From contig NZ_FNPK01000016.1 of NCBI RefSeq assembly GCF_900107285.1, positions 1 to 64,000 of the forward strand: 64,000 bases of DNA, written 5' to 3'. The DNA is from Acinetobacter kyonggiensis (GTDB lineage: Bacteria > Pseudomonadota > Gammaproteobacteria > Pseudomonadales > Moraxellaceae). The translations under genes and the position numbers were made by a program. The notes beneath the pieces were generated by a model. The model saw only the letters and a program-made list of their open reading frames with translations. It ran no database searches and was not told the origin of the DNA. Position 1 is the first letter of the stretch, and every line of letters starts with the position of its first letter. Shown piece by piece: positions 8,346 to 17,005 of this stretch.

Positions 8346-9440
8346 ATGAATATGCCCGTTAAAATGCAATATTTTAAAAACCCTAAAAATGGCGAGCTTA
8401 CTCAATCTCAACTCGATGCTTTAGCACGTGAGCTAGATGCGATTAAACAAGAAGTCTTAGATGATATTGGTGAAAAAGATGCCAAATATATTCGCCGTGT
8501 TTATTCAACCGTGCGTTATTCATCAATCGCGGGTCGTGCCTGTTTATTTGCAGGATGGTTTCCACCAGCATGGCTTTTAGGTACAGGTTTACTTGGTTTT
8601 TCTAAAATCATGGAAAACATGGAGTTGGGTCATAATGTCATGCACGGTCAATATGACTGGATGAATGATCCAAAATTCCATGGCCCAACTTATGAGTGGG
8701 ATATTGTGGGCACAGCGGATAATTGGCGTCAAACCCATAACTATAAACATCATACTTATACCAATATTAAAGGTATGGATGACGATATTGGTTATGGATT
8801 ATTACGTCTTTTCCCTGAACAGCGTTGGAAACCCGGCTTTCTTTTACAACCTATTTACGCCATTCCATTTTGTTTGTTATTCCAATGGGGAGTTGCAATT
8901 CAAAACCTTGAAATCGGCAAAGTGTGGTTTGGTCGTAAGACGAAACAGGAACTAAAAGAAGAGTGGAAACCTTTACAGACTAAAATCACCAAACAGCTGT
9001 TTAAAGATTATGTCTTTTTTCCCTTAATTGCAGGTCCAGCGGCTTTGCCTGTTTTAGCGGGTAACTTCGTTGCGAATGGTATTCGTAATATTTGGACATT
9101 TAGTATTATTTTTTGTGGTCACTTCACTAAAGACGTTGAGGTGTTTCCAAAAACAGTACTGGAAAATGAAAGTCGCGGTCATTGGTATATGCGTCAGATT
9201 CGTGGTTCATCGAACTTAACCGGTTCAGAAGCATTTCATATTTTGACGGGGCATTTAAGTCATCAAATCGAACATCATTTATACCCTGATATTCCAGCAC
9301 GTCGCTATCGTAAAATGGCACCGAAGGTACAGGCTGTATGTGAAAAGTATGGCTTGAATTACAACAATGCCAGCCTATTGAAACAATATGGTAGTGTACT
9401 TAAACGTATAGCAAAATATGCATTTCCATTTAAGAAATAA
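8346..9440 (+). CDS. Membrane fatty acid/acyl-CoA desaturase (DesB-like)
   Basis: 364 residues with the three His boxes of membrane di-iron desaturases: GHNVMHGQ, HNYKHHTY and HLSHQIEHH. Hydrophobic spans lie before the first and between the second and third boxes (for example LLGTGLLGFSKIM and FFPLIAGPAALPVLAG). It introduces a double bond into acyl chains using O2 and electrons from the upstream reductase. Transcription ends at the hairpin at 9459-9486. Delta-9 specificity is inferred from DesB likeness only. Confidence 0.92.
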   Translation: MNMPVKMQYFKNPKNGELTQSQLDALARELDAIKQEVLDDIGEKDAKYIRRVYSTVRYSSIAGRACLFAGWFPPAWLLGTGLLGFSKIMENMELGHNVMHGQYDWMNDPKFHGPTYEWDIVGTADNWRQTHNYKHHTYTNIKGMDDDIGYGLLRLFPEQRWKPGFLLQPIYAIPFCLLFQWGVAIQNLEIGKVWFGRKTKQELKEEWKPLQTKITKQLFKDYVFFPLIAGPAALPVLAGNFVANGIRNIWTFSIIFCGHFTKDVEVFPKTVLENESRGHWYMRQIRGSSNLTGSEAFHILTGHLSHQIEHHLYPDIPARRYRKMAPKVQAVCEKYGLNYNNASLLKQYGSVLKRIAKYAFPFKK

Positions 9441-9458
9441 ATGAAATATTGCACCAAG

Positions 9459-9486
9459 AAACCACTTTAAATGAAGTGGTTTTTTT
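9459..9486 (+). terminator. Intrinsic terminator after the desaturase gene
   Basis: AAACCACTT (9459-9467) pairs with AAGTGGTTT (9474-9482), 6-base loop, T run to 9486. It also reaches the end of the oppositely oriented small gene that follows. Confidence 0.85.
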
Positions 9487-9688
9487 AATGGTGGATATGC
9501 GCTTTAAGTGTTTTAACTAAATGTGCATAATTGCCTTTTTTTGCTTTATCCAATACATGTGTAATTTCTTGCTGACTCCAATTTTGGTTTTTAGCCTGAC
9601 GGAAAAATAAGGACAGCAACACAAAAGGATTTTCGCCAAAACGAATATATACACCTTTTACTTGTTTGGGGGGATTAAATAAATTCAT
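9485..9688 (-). CDS. Small conserved-looking protein, function unknown
   Basis: 67 residues, no membrane segment or signal. A basic C-terminal half (QEITHVLDKAKKGNYAHLVKTLKAHIHH) could be a small helical domain. AAGGG lies about 9 bases before the ATG. It is a single-gene unit, convergent with the desaturase. I do not recognise a family. Confidence 0.6.
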   Translation of the reverse strand: MNLFNPPKQVKGVYIRFGENPFVLLSLFFRQAKNQNWSQQEITHVLDKAKKGNYAHLVKTLKAHIHH

Positions 9689-9861
9689 GATACATTTACC
9701 CTTATTTATTGTTTGTTATGCACTGTATTTATTATTTATGTAGATACTATCACAGTATTTTTTATCAATAAAACATTAGTTTAATTTGAATTTTTGTTCA
9801 ATTTTAATGGTTTGATTTATTGTTTAGATCGAAAATAATCAAGGTACTGAATATTTTGAAG

Positions 9862-10512
9862 TTAAATGGCAATTTGAATACTGTTCGGCAGTGGTGGGAG
9901 TATTTTATTGACACCGATCATATAGGCATGATTTGCAAGAGCCAGCATTTCTTTATCTTCATGACTGTTGCCATAAGCATAAATCGCAGCGTAATTCGCT
10001 AAAGGGTAATTTTCTAAAATACGTAGCCTTTTTTGTTCTGAACTACAATCTGGCGTTGTGTATTGTCCCGTATATAAATTATTTATTTTTTCAGTCTGCG
10101 TGCAAATTAAATCAATATTTAATAAGTGACAGAGCGGTTCTAGATAGATATCTACCGATGCTGAAACCAATACAATATCGTGCCCTAAAGCTTGATGTTG
10201 CTTAAGTTGTTTAAGTAATGCAGGATTTAGTTGGGACATTAAGCTGTTTGCATATTCTAGAGCAACTTGTTGCAATTCTAGTGCATCGGCATGCGTAAAC
10301 ATTGCACGAAATAATTTAGAACGCATGGCATGTGCAGGGTAGGCATTTAAATAATAGGCTTGGATCCACGGTAGGATTTTAATCCCTTGTTTGACGATAT
10401 GCCGTTTAGATAGCGCATAAAATATAAACCCCGTGAAACTATCCTTTGTACACAGGGTTCCATCAAAATCGAAGAGCGCTAAATTTTTATTCTTTTTGCT
10501 CGTTGCATACAT
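9862..10512 (-). CDS. HAD-superfamily (subfamily IB, SerB-like) phosphatase
   Basis: 216 residues with all HAD motifs: the nucleophile motif DFDGTL near residue 16, motif II SAS, and motif IV GNSHEDKEM with the metal-binding Asp/Glu. The helical cap between motifs I and II is typical of the IB group, which includes phosphoserine phosphatase. The true substrate is unknown. GGAAG stands 8 bases before the ATG, and the start overlaps the end of the upstream lipoprotein gene by 34 bases, so the two are probably cotranscribed. Confidence 0.82.
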   Translation of the reverse strand: MYATSKKNKNLALFDFDGTLCTKDSFTGFIFYALSKRHIVKQGIKILPWIQAYYLNAYPAHAMRSKLFRAMFTHADALELQQVALEYANSLMSQLNPALLKQLKQHQALGHDIVLVSASVDIYLEPLCHLLNIDLICTQTEKINNLYTGQYTTPDCSSEQKRLRILENYPLANYAAIYAYGNSHEDKEMLALANHAYMIGVNKILPPLPNSIQIAI

Positions 10513-11687
10513 GATTGGTATCTTCCATTTACGCGTGTTGCAAACCAGTTGGTATTATAGTCACGGCTAAGTTTAGGGCCAGAAATAACGACCTCAGGCA
10601 TGATGGCATAGATAGGTTTTTTACCTGTTTTCTCTTTGTAAAGCTTAGTTACTGCACGGTATGTTGCTGTATCTTCAAAACTTTTATCTTTTTCTTTCTT
10701 TAAGTCTGTACGAATTTGACGTGGTGTGACCAAGATGTTATTGGTTGCAAACACACTAATCAATTCACGTTCAGATTGACTGCTGACAGAGCGAATTGAA
10801 CCATCTTTGTTGTAAAGTAACAGGTCTCCATCTAAGTCTAATTCAGCGACTGTAAGATCATTGAGCATACTTTGGAATGCTGCATTACGGCTTGAATACA
10901 TACCTGAGTTATAGTCTGCAAAACGATAAATCGCTTTATCATAATCCGCAGGATACATCATTAAACGATGTATACCGTAATACAAACCGCCATATTGGCT
11001 ATATAAGTCAGTGCGTAATTCTGCAATATTGCCACCTTGGCGTTTGTGTTCTTTAGCATATCCAATATGAACCTGCATTGAACCCAATGTGGTAATTGGA
11101 TTTAGCTTTTCACCAATGTCTTGGCCCACTAATTTTGCTGCGCCCGTTAATGCACTGACATGGTAGTGCTTGGACATATAAGCAAAAATTTCGCGATATA
11201 GTTCATCCAGTTCACGTTCAGTTTTCACCCGACGCATTTGACTTAAATAGTTATCTTCAGGACTTGGCTGATTTTTTAAAACTTCTTGAAAATAACCCGC
11301 AACTGTTCCGCCCAAACCATCGCCTAATTTATCTTTAAATTTTTCTTCTAAACGGTCTTGGACTTCTTTCACTGCTTTTTCACCTAAACCCGGAACTTGT
11401 GGGTCAGCGACAAAGTTAGATTCTTGATCTACAACAGCGACAATACTGCAAATATTTTCTTTGGTTTGAGGAATATCAAGCTGATTGGTAATACTAAAAA
11501 TATCTTTAGCCCATGAACTACGATTGTTCACCCGTGGTGGGACTAGGCGTTTAATTTGATCTTCTTCTAAAGTCGGTTCATTATTTTTTGACCACCAAGA
11601 ACCATCACCACATGCCACTAAACTTAGCGACAATGCAAGGATACTCAAGGATTTAAAATGAGATGAAATAAAAAGAGTTTTTTTCAT
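10479..11687 (-). CDS. DUF1615 family lipoprotein
   Basis: 402 residues with a lipoprotein signal peptide ending in the lipobox LVAC. The body has a lysozyme-like feel: VVDQESNFVADP, TTLGSMQVHI and FADYNSGMYSSRNAAFQ. This fits DUF1615, whose E. coli member is the surface lipoprotein YaiW. A TTG at 11708 extends the frame by seven codons, but the ATG at 11687 starts an ideal signal peptide (MKKTLF) and is chosen. It is divergent from the original dusB start. Confidence 0.85.
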   Translation of the reverse strand: MKKTLFISSHFKSLSILALSLSLVACGDGSWWSKNNEPTLEEDQIKRLVPPRVNNRSSWAKDIFSITNQLDIPQTKENICSIVAVVDQESNFVADPQVPGLGEKAVKEVQDRLEEKFKDKLGDGLGGTVAGYFQEVLKNQPSPEDNYLSQMRRVKTERELDELYREIFAYMSKHYHVSALTGAAKLVGQDIGEKLNPITTLGSMQVHIGYAKEHKRQGGNIAELRTDLYSQYGGLYYGIHRLMMYPADYDKAIYRFADYNSGMYSSRNAAFQSMLNDLTVAELDLDGDLLLYNKDGSIRSVSSQSERELISVFATNNILVTPRQIRTDLKKEKDKSFEDTATYRAVTKLYKEKTGKKPIYAIMPEVVISGPKLSRDYNTNWFATRVNGRYQSCMQRAKRIKI

Positions 11688-11769
11688 AAGGATGAAAACA
11701 TGTTCCAAAAGGATGAGCCAATACAGTAGATGCAGTATACTATGTCGGTCGAAAAAGTGATGAATTTAT

Positions 11770-11844
11770 ATGTATATTGGTCCATATCAACTGTCAAATA
11801 ATTTAATTGTCGCTCCTATGGCAGGTGGGATAGATACATTATAA
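11770..11844 (+). pseudogene. dusB: Displaced 5' end of dusB (left prophage junction remnant)
   Basis: 24 codons starting MYIGPYQLSNN and running into APMAG, then a few phage-derived codons and TAA. The N-terminus of DusB proteins has this form (E. coli MRIGQYQL...APMAG), so this is the native start of host dusB, cut off by prophage integration. The body of the gene with a substitute N-terminus is at 59083-60129. The native promoter should still lie just upstream, and any product would be a short peptide. Confidence 0.85.
11818..11827 (+). repeat. attL core
   Basis: ATGGCAGGTG, identical to the core at 59152-59161. The similarity extends leftwards imperfectly (gtcgctcct versus gtagctccg) because both encode the conserved V-A-P of DusB. 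Confidence 0.8.
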
Positions 11845-11881
11845 ATATTTATTATTATCATTGTCTTATGTGGTTTTGAGT

Positions 11882-11906
11882 GGTGCAAGGTGCAAATACG
11901 GTGCAA
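11882..11906 (+). promoter_or_regulatory. Candidate integrase arm-type sites, left end
   Basis: Three copies of GGTGCAA (11882-11888, 11889-11895, 11900-11906), about 55 bases inside attL. The same heptamer occurs three times near attR (58985-59022). Paired arrays at both prophage ends fit arm-type integrase binding sites. Confidence 0.6.
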
Positions 11907-11936
11907 CCACTCAGGGCTTTTATCAATAACTTACGT

Positions 11937-12221
11937 TTAGTCATTCATCGCTTGCCAGTCTTTTCTAGACTCTTTCTGAATCGAATTTAGCCAGAAGGCA
12001 ACATCAGCTAAATGTACATAAAAAGGTGAGTTGCGTCCATCTGATTTAAAAGCAGGAAATGGTAGGGTGCATTTATTTGCACGCTTATTTGCCTGCTCGA
12101 TAGTCAGGTGAGGTAAATAATCCGGTAATAACTCAGAAAGTGAAATTACTGGTTTCCGATACTTCATTAGTAATAGAAAACTAATGTCTATCGGCTCCTC
12201 AATTTTCTTAACTGCTCCCAT
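11937..12221 (-). CDS. PrtN-like (pyocin activator) transcriptional regulator
   Basis: 94 residues from ATG 12221. The pattern FLLLMKYRKPVISLSELLPDYLPHLT followed in the C-terminal half by YVHLADVAFWL is that of the PrtN family, which activates pyocin genes in Pseudomonas and is common near the int end of prophages. SD GGAGGTG precedes the ATG, whose A is shared with the stop codon of the upstream gene (TGATG). It is the last gene of the leftward early operon. Its role in this phage is not known; activation of excision or other late steps is a guess. Confidence 0.7.
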   Translation of the reverse strand: MGAVKKIEEPIDISFLLLMKYRKPVISLSELLPDYLPHLTIEQANKRANKCTLPFPAFKSDGRNSPFYVHLADVAFWLNSIQKESRKDWQAMND

Positions 12222-12706
12222 CAAGACACCTCCTTCAAACTCATCTTCATAAAACATATCCAATGGGTATTTGCACGTTTACCACTTGGGTGGCCAATAA
12301 ATGGTTTTTGATCCGTTAAAGCCAAAACTTCACTGACTTTAATTTGTGTTTCATTCCATTTAAAAATTAATGTGCCATTAGGCTTGAGTACTCGAAAGCA
12401 TTCAGAAAATCCTTTGGCTAGGTCTTCACGCCAATCTTGATTTAATTTCCCGTACTTCAAGGCTAACCAACTTTTATCACCTGCACGTATAAGGTGGGGT
12501 GGATCGAATACTACTGCATGAAATGAATCGTCAGGAAAGGGCATATTGCGAAAATCCATTTCAATGTCTGGTGCTATTTCAAGCGAGCGACCATCACATA
12601 AAATATGGCTTTCAGTCCGAATATCTCCATAAATCACATTCTGATTTTGACGATCAAAGTGGAACATGCGAGAGCCACAGCAGGGGTCAAGAATTTTAGC
12701 GTTCAT
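12221..12706 (-). CDS. SAM-dependent methyltransferase, probably DNA-modifying
   Basis: 161 residues. The SAM-binding motif DPCCGSRMFHF is at the N-terminus, an acidic strand follows (MDFRNMPFPDDSF), and the catalytic motif is DPPH, of the DPPY class used by N6-adenine and N4-cytosine methyltransferases. No target-recognition domain is visible, so it is compact. Such genes often protect phage DNA from restriction. It sits in a translationally coupled chain: it starts 4 bases inside the preceding gene and ends at the next start. Confidence 0.75.
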   Translation of the reverse strand: MNAKILDPCCGSRMFHFDRQNQNVIYGDIRTESHILCDGRSLEIAPDIEMDFRNMPFPDDSFHAVVFDPPHLIRAGDKSWLALKYGKLNQDWREDLAKGFSECFRVLKPNGTLIFKWNETQIKVSEVLALTDQKPFIGHPSGKRANTHWICFMKMSLKEVS

Positions 12707-12942
12707 GACACCTCCTTCAAACTGTTCAGAACTGAACCAGATAAAATTGATTCATGATTAATTTCTAAAATCTCATCAATACTTACAAAAAACGAAACAC
12801 CATCAGTAATGTCGTTACCAACGATTGTGCTTGAGCTATCAATGCGTCGAACAACACCAGTAACCACAATCATTTGACCTAAAAAGTTTTCAAATTCAGC
12901 TTTGATCGTGTCGCCAATTTTTAAGATAGGTTTTTCAATCAT
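12703..12942 (-). CDS. Hypothetical phage protein, possible small beta-barrel
   Basis: 79 residues from ATG 12942, chosen because AGGAG lies 7 bases upstream; seven codons further upstream are open but have no SD. The sequence is rich in beta-type residues (GDTIKAEFENFLGQMIVVTGVVRRID), suggesting an SH3/OB-like barrel. Its end encodes SLKEVS, the same peptide that ends the next gene, because both stops overlap a repeated 17-bp SD box (12225-12241 and 12707-12723). Function unknown. Confidence 0.6.
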   Translation of the reverse strand: MIEKPILKIGDTIKAEFENFLGQMIVVTGVVRRIDSSSTIVGNDITDGVSFFVSIDEILEINHESILSGSVLNSLKEVS

Positions 12943-13264
12943 GACTTTGCTCCTGTGCTTCAATCATAGCTTTGTATATCTTTCTCGCATCTACACACTC
13001 ATCATATGCAAACGCCAAATCACCCATGCGTATCATTTCTTCAGTTGGCTCTTTCGGCACCAAAACAAAACCTTCAGGTACTGCCTGAGATTGTTCCGTA
13101 GCTCTTCTGAAAGCTTGACTGTATGCAAACCAAGCGCATTCAACTCGCTCATCAACATAACCTTCAAATTCATCCTTTTTTAACGAATATCCACTAAATT
13201 CCACAAAGCCATCTGCGATGATTTGATCTTCAAAAACCTCTCTTTCTTTTTTTGGAATTTCCAT
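12935..13264 (-). CDS. Hypothetical phage protein
   Basis: 109 residues, from ATG 13264 (SD GGAG). It has the phage-typical phrase PEGFVLVPKEPTEEMI followed by an acidic helical tail (AYDECVDARKIYKAMIEAQ), seen in many early-operon proteins of unknown role. The start overlaps the stop of the 47-codon gene upstream (TGATG), and the end overlaps the next start by 8 bases. Confidence 0.6.
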   Translation of the reverse strand: MEIPKKEREVFEDQIIADGFVEFSGYSLKKDEFEGYVDERVECAWFAYSQAFRRATEQSQAVPEGFVLVPKEPTEEMIRMGDLAFAYDECVDARKIYKAMIEAQEQSHD

Positions 13265-13407
13265 CACGCTCTCCAACTCGCTTCTTTAAACTTTGCATCA
13301 GTGACTAATTCTTCAATTTCGCCAGCACCGGTATTTTTAAAAACGTGTGTCATCTTCGCCCCGAACACGGTAAGAGTCCGGGTGATAGTGGAGTAGTGGT
13401 AGCTCAT
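13264..13407 (-). CDS. Small coupled protein (47 aa)
   Basis: Reads MSYHYSTITRTLTVFGAK, then a second Met and FKNTGAGEIEELVTDAKF. ATG 13407 overlaps the preceding stop (ATGA), with GGAG seven bases before it. Its stop overlaps the next ATG (TGATG). It fits without gap between two genes, which is strong support for translation. Function unknown. Confidence 0.65.
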   Translation of the reverse strand: MSYHYSTITRTLTVFGAKMTHVFKNTGAGEIEELVTDAKFKEASWRA

Positions 13408-14390
13408 AGAGGTGCTCCCACTGGACCAGCCCCATTTTCCAACTCAAAGCGACGTTTCTTCACATAGCCCATCAACTTCGGTTGAATATCCGGGTGACGA
13501 CTACCAACATCGATTTCCAAAACATCTAAGGCAGTGAGGTCGGGCGCATTTTGGATCTGAACCATGAGTGAAGGGGTTTCTTCGGACTTAGGTTCCTCCA
13601 TAGCCTTGAGTTCAATCAAGCGTTTGTTAATGGCTTGCATTACTGGCTTGCGCTGTTCTTGAGTCCAAGATTTTGTGTATTTGATTTGGGCATTTGCTTC
13701 AATCGGTGTCTTAGCTAAAGCAATATCATTGAGCAATATTTCTAAATGTTCTTGATGCTCGTGATCGTCTTCAACCTGTTGGCCAATACCATTCTTGATA
13801 AGGTTTTCAGCTTCAACCTGTAGTCGTTGAAGCTCCTTGATTTTTAGATCCCCGTCTTCATCAACGGAATCGGTTTCGATAAAGTCCTTCGATAAAGTTT
13901 CTTTTACCGTGGTAACAGAACCTTGCTCAGTAATTTGAATATTTGACTGACTATCAAATGTCTTTTCTACAACATCATTTGATGTTGAATTTTGGGTATT
14001 TTCAAAAGATCCAAGGCTAATTTTAATCAAGGCTTGAGCGTGGATTTCGGCATGCTCTTGGATCAGATGCACTTGGCCACGTTCCATAAGCATCAAATCA
14101 GAGTTTGAGCTTTTCCATTTGAACGACTTGCTTAATTCTTCGGTCAGAATAGAAGGCGCAAAGCACTGCACACCCTTTGCTGGTGCCTCTTGAATTGCTT
14201 CAGGCACCTGCATCTCACCAATAGTGAAGAACTTAATCGCAACACGGAACTCATAGCGAGGATCAAAATAAACAGTTGCCGTAAATTGCTTAATGTCTTG
14301 GAAACCATGGTCTTGGTGAATCAAACGACATTCAATATTCTGACCCGCTGCCATTGCCGCAAAAGCTTCGTTACCATTTAAAATTTTCAT
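13404..14390 (-). CDS. Hypothetical early protein linked to the Sak4-like recombinase
   Basis: 328 residues, acidic and Gln/Glu-rich, with helical repeats in the C-terminal half. There is no catalytic motif that I recognise. It begins inside the last codons of the Sak4-like ATPase gene (ATGA overlap), so the two are made together. A role in phage recombination or as a recombinase partner is inferred only from this coupling. Confidence 0.6.
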   Translation of the reverse strand: MKILNGNEAFAAMAAGQNIECRLIHQDHGFQDIKQFTATVYFDPRYEFRVAIKFFTIGEMQVPEAIQEAPAKGVQCFAPSILTEELSKSFKWKSSNSDLMLMERGQVHLIQEHAEIHAQALIKISLGSFENTQNSTSNDVVEKTFDSQSNIQITEQGSVTTVKETLSKDFIETDSVDEDGDLKIKELQRLQVEAENLIKNGIGQQVEDDHEHQEHLEILLNDIALAKTPIEANAQIKYTKSWTQEQRKPVMQAINKRLIELKAMEEPKSEETPSLMVQIQNAPDLTALDVLEIDVGSRHPDIQPKLMGYVKKRRFELENGAGPVGAPL

Positions 14391-15520
14391 GCGATTGCCG
14401 CTCCCTGACCTTGAGTTGTATTGATGATGTGGGCTTTAACATCGTTGAATTTTGAAGCTTCAATTGCCATTAGGCTGTCGATGCCTTGATTTTCACAGAA
14501 GGCCATAACATCTAGGTTTGCCTGTGCAAGTAGATTTTGAAGCTCATCACGCTGAGCTTCGGTAATGCCATTGAACTCTGGTGGCTCTATCCATGTTTCA
14601 CGCGGGATATCGAAAGTGCATCCTAAAACCTTGGCGCGAGCTAGCATTGCTTGGCGCATGTTTTGGTAATAAACGTGCTCTTTGTCTAACTTTAAGGTTT
14701 CAGTCAGGTGATTTAAATCACTCGGATAAACTGCCTCTTCACAGCTTTGCTTCCAGTTTTCCAAGTCTTCAACTGCCTTAGCTAAAGCTAACTGGGCAGG
14801 TGTTAATGTGTTGATGTGAGCTTTGGATTGAGCAATTAAGTCAGCTAAAAAAGTAGGGTGTGACTTCAAATCTGGCACCCATACTTCACCAGTCTCACCA
14901 CCCAATGCGCCAGAATTTTTAGCATGATGTGTAGGCGATGGCTTGAAATTAATGACACGAGCATTTTTACCTTCACCAGTGGTGACGGTTGTCATGTAGC
15001 CCATGATGTCGGCTATACGGTACAACTCATTTCGGTTTTTACCACCAAGCTCTGGGCGGTAAATAACTTGATCACCATTCTGATCCTCAGATGCATGGGC
15101 AATAAATACAACATCTTTACCGAAGCTCAGCAGGGTATTGATGTACTGCTTAAACTTCATGTTAGCCAGGCCTTGGGCCTTTAACTTGAGTGCACCATCT
15201 TGCTGGCGGTTATTTGCTGTCTTGAGCAAATGAGTTTTAATGGCTTCTAACATTGCACCAACAGTATCAATGACGACCGTGTTGTAAGGCGCTAAATCTT
15301 GCTCTTTGATATTTTCAATATCAGCCCATTGTTGAACAGTAACCACTGCACCACGACGAAGTTCACCAGTACGATGAGCACCACGGTCAAAGTCAAAGGA
15401 AATAGCTTTGTCGCCAGTGAAGCCCAATGATGTTTTACCCAAACCAGGATCGGCATAGATGTAAGTAATAATTGCACTAACATTCAATGCTTGATCCGCA
15501 GAAATAATATTTAAACTCAT
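14387..15520 (-). CDS. Sak4-like RecA-fold ATPase (single-strand annealing recombinase)
   Basis: 377 residues. Walker A is ADPGLGKTS near residue 23, Walker B is in YNTVVIDTVGAM, and a RecA-like core follows (DVVFIAHASEDQNGD). This matches the phage nucleotide-binding family that includes Sak4, which anneals or exchanges single strands in phage recombination. The C-terminal ~130 residues are helical and carry no known domain. AAGGGG lies 8 bases before the ATG. It is the main recombination gene of the pL-like operon. Confidence 0.75.
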   Translation of the reverse strand: MSLNIISADQALNVSAIITYIYADPGLGKTSLGFTGDKAISFDFDRGAHRTGELRRGAVVTVQQWADIENIKEQDLAPYNTVVIDTVGAMLEAIKTHLLKTANNRQQDGALKLKAQGLANMKFKQYINTLLSFGKDVVFIAHASEDQNGDQVIYRPELGGKNRNELYRIADIMGYMTTVTTGEGKNARVINFKPSPTHHAKNSGALGGETGEVWVPDLKSHPTFLADLIAQSKAHINTLTPAQLALAKAVEDLENWKQSCEEAVYPSDLNHLTETLKLDKEHVYYQNMRQAMLARAKVLGCTFDIPRETWIEPPEFNGITEAQRDELQNLLAQANLDVMAFCENQGIDSLMAIEASKFNDVKAHIINTTQGQGAAIA

Positions 15521-15531
15521 GATATTTCCCC

Positions 15532-15780
15532 TTAAGCCCCAACCCAGCCCATGCGTTTTTTGTACGCACGACGTTCATGTAAAGGAATATGCGAACTCTG
15601 CATACCGATAGCGAAAGCTTGGCGACGTTTACGTTCAGCAACCAATGCCTCAAGACTTAAGCGCAAGTCGGACTTTAAGTTGTCCAAAGTAAGCAACCAA
15701 TTCACATAGCTTAGTTTTAGCTCTGTAATCGCAGTGCCTTTATATTTGCCAAAAGGCATAACAAGAATAGAAGTAGTCAT
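15532..15780 (-). CDS. DUF3820 family protein
   Basis: 82 residues. The start VMPFGKYKGTAITELKLSYVNWLL is the hallmark of DUF3820, small proteins often found beside phage or exonuclease genes. The C-terminus is strongly basic (AERKRRQAF, HERRAYKKRMG), so nucleic acid binding is plausible. The start overlaps the previous stop (TAATG), with GGAG upstream. Confidence 0.7.
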   Translation of the reverse strand: MTTSILVMPFGKYKGTAITELKLSYVNWLLTLDNLKSDLRLSLEALVAERKRRQAFAIGMQSSHIPLHERRAYKKRMGWVGA

Positions 15781-16064
15781 TAGCGCGCTCCTTCACTTGA
15801 AGCAGAAAACTGCAATTGATGTTTAAGCGCTTGGGCATGCTGACGATCTACTTCGTTTGAGCAGCTACGGACTGTAAACACGGTTGATACAACAGTGATA
15901 CCGATCAGAGAGATTGCAGCCACTTCTTTCAGAACTGCTTTGGTTTTAACCCAAAAAGAAACACGCATTTCTTCAGGTTTAGGATGCTGATAAAGCACAG
16001 GCTTTGTATTGCTTTCGTTCTTAACGAACGTCGGCATTTGACTGTGGGATGGGATTTGATTCAT
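15780..16064 (-). CDS. Small single-span membrane protein
   Basis: 94 residues: a 40-residue polar N-terminus, one hydrophobic segment around ~50-68 (VAAISLIGITVVSTVFTV), then a charged tail. There is no signal cleavage site. It is the first gene of the leftward pL-like operon. A role in superinfection exclusion or membrane attachment is possible but not shown. Confidence 0.6.
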   Translation of the reverse strand: MNQIPSHSQMPTFVKNESNTKPVLYQHPKPEEMRVSFWVKTKAVLKEVAAISLIGITVVSTVFTVRSCSNEVDRQHAQALKHQLQFSASSEGAR

Positions 16065-16136
16065 AATTATCTCGCTCTTTGAGTAAAAGTCCCGTCGGTC
16101 GAATGTCAGGGACTTTTTTGTTATCTGGTGAGATGT

Positions 16137-16203
16137 AATTTAGTATTTACTAAATATTATGTCAATAGTATTTACTAAATATTTAGTAATTAAATTTAGT
16201 ATT
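16137..16203 (-). promoter_or_regulatory. pL-like promoter with CI/Cro operators
   Basis: Reading leftwards: -35 TTGACA (plus strand 16160-16165), a 17-bp spacer, then -10 TAAATT (16137-16142). The palindrome TTAGTATTTACTAA (16140-16153) covers the -10 end and much of the spacer. A near copy lies at 16166-16179 and half sites reach 16203. The exact 14-mer recurs at the pR-like promoter (18975-18988). Confidence 0.75.
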
Positions 16204-16261
16204 ATGTTTTAATAGACAAAAGAAAACCCATCACAGGGATGGGTTGGATGGAGTTTATTAG

Positions 16262-16630
16262 ATGACTAAAGAAGAGTTTCGAGCGAATTTGTATACAGCT
16301 CTAGTAGCTACAACTCAAAACCCAATTGTTATTCAAGAGCAAATCAAGATAGCTGAAGAATTTGTATTTTTAGATACATCAGTAAGTAGTGAGCGTCTAG
16401 ATACCATGGATCAAACTATAAAAGCGGTTTGCGATAAAACACTTGCTGGCACTGAAGCGTGTAAAACACGGCAAGATTTACTTCAGGCTGTCCTTAATGA
16501 TCCATTACGTCATCGGCTGCGTACCTATAAAAGCCAACTCCTAGCTTATACTGAGAATAGTAAGCGCGATCCAGTGAATGCACTATTCGAAGATTTGTTC
16601 TCAGTATTAGAGATGAATCATTCTCTATAA
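16262..16630 (+). CDS. Hypothetical protein
   Basis: 122 residues, soluble and helical, without a motif I recognise. GGAG stands 9 bases before the ATG. It reads rightwards from the operator region, against the surrounding lysogenic genes, and its end overlaps the convergent next gene by 13 bases. It could be driven divergently from the pL operator region; that is inference. Confidence 0.5.
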   Translation: MTKEEFRANLYTALVATTQNPIVIQEQIKIAEEFVFLDTSVSSERLDTMDQTIKAVCDKTLAGTEACKTRQDLLQAVLNDPLRHRLRTYKSQLLAYTENSKRDPVNALFEDLFSVLEMNHSL

Positions 16631-16899
16631 TTATTCTCAGGGGTATCATCTGCATCAGTGACAACAATAACCATGTGTTTTTGCTGATGCCCTGAGGGTG
16701 AGTACATAAAATGGCGTGCAACAACTTTAAAGTGACCGAAATTTCCTTTTTTATCTAACGGGCTGCAAATCTCAAGCATAATGCAATCACCTATAAAGGG
16801 GGTAGGCTCACCTTGCTCTACCAAGTAGCCTGCATCGGATAACGTCACACTATCAGGTCGATCTGCACCTTTAGCTAAATACTGAAATTCAATTTTCAC
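16618..16899 (-). CDS. Hypothetical protein of the lysogenic region
   Basis: 93 residues, GTG start with GGAGAG seven bases upstream. Beta-rich, for example GDCIMLEICSPL and KHMVIVVTDADD. No known domain. It lies downstream of and codirectional with cI, 217 bases after the gene at 17117, so it may be expressed in the lysogen. Confidence 0.5.
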   Translation of the reverse strand: MKIEFQYLAKGADRPDSVTLSDAGYLVEQGEPTPFIGDCIMLEICSPLDKKGNFGHFKVVARHFMYSPSGHQQKHMVIVVTDADDTPENNYRE

Positions 16900-17005
16900 T
16901 TATCTCTCCACCCGATCCAAAGGACTGCGTCGGGTTCGCAGTAAAATATTTTTATAAATGAGTGCTTGTTGTAAAATTAACAACTATGAACACAGGCGGT
17001 GCAAA

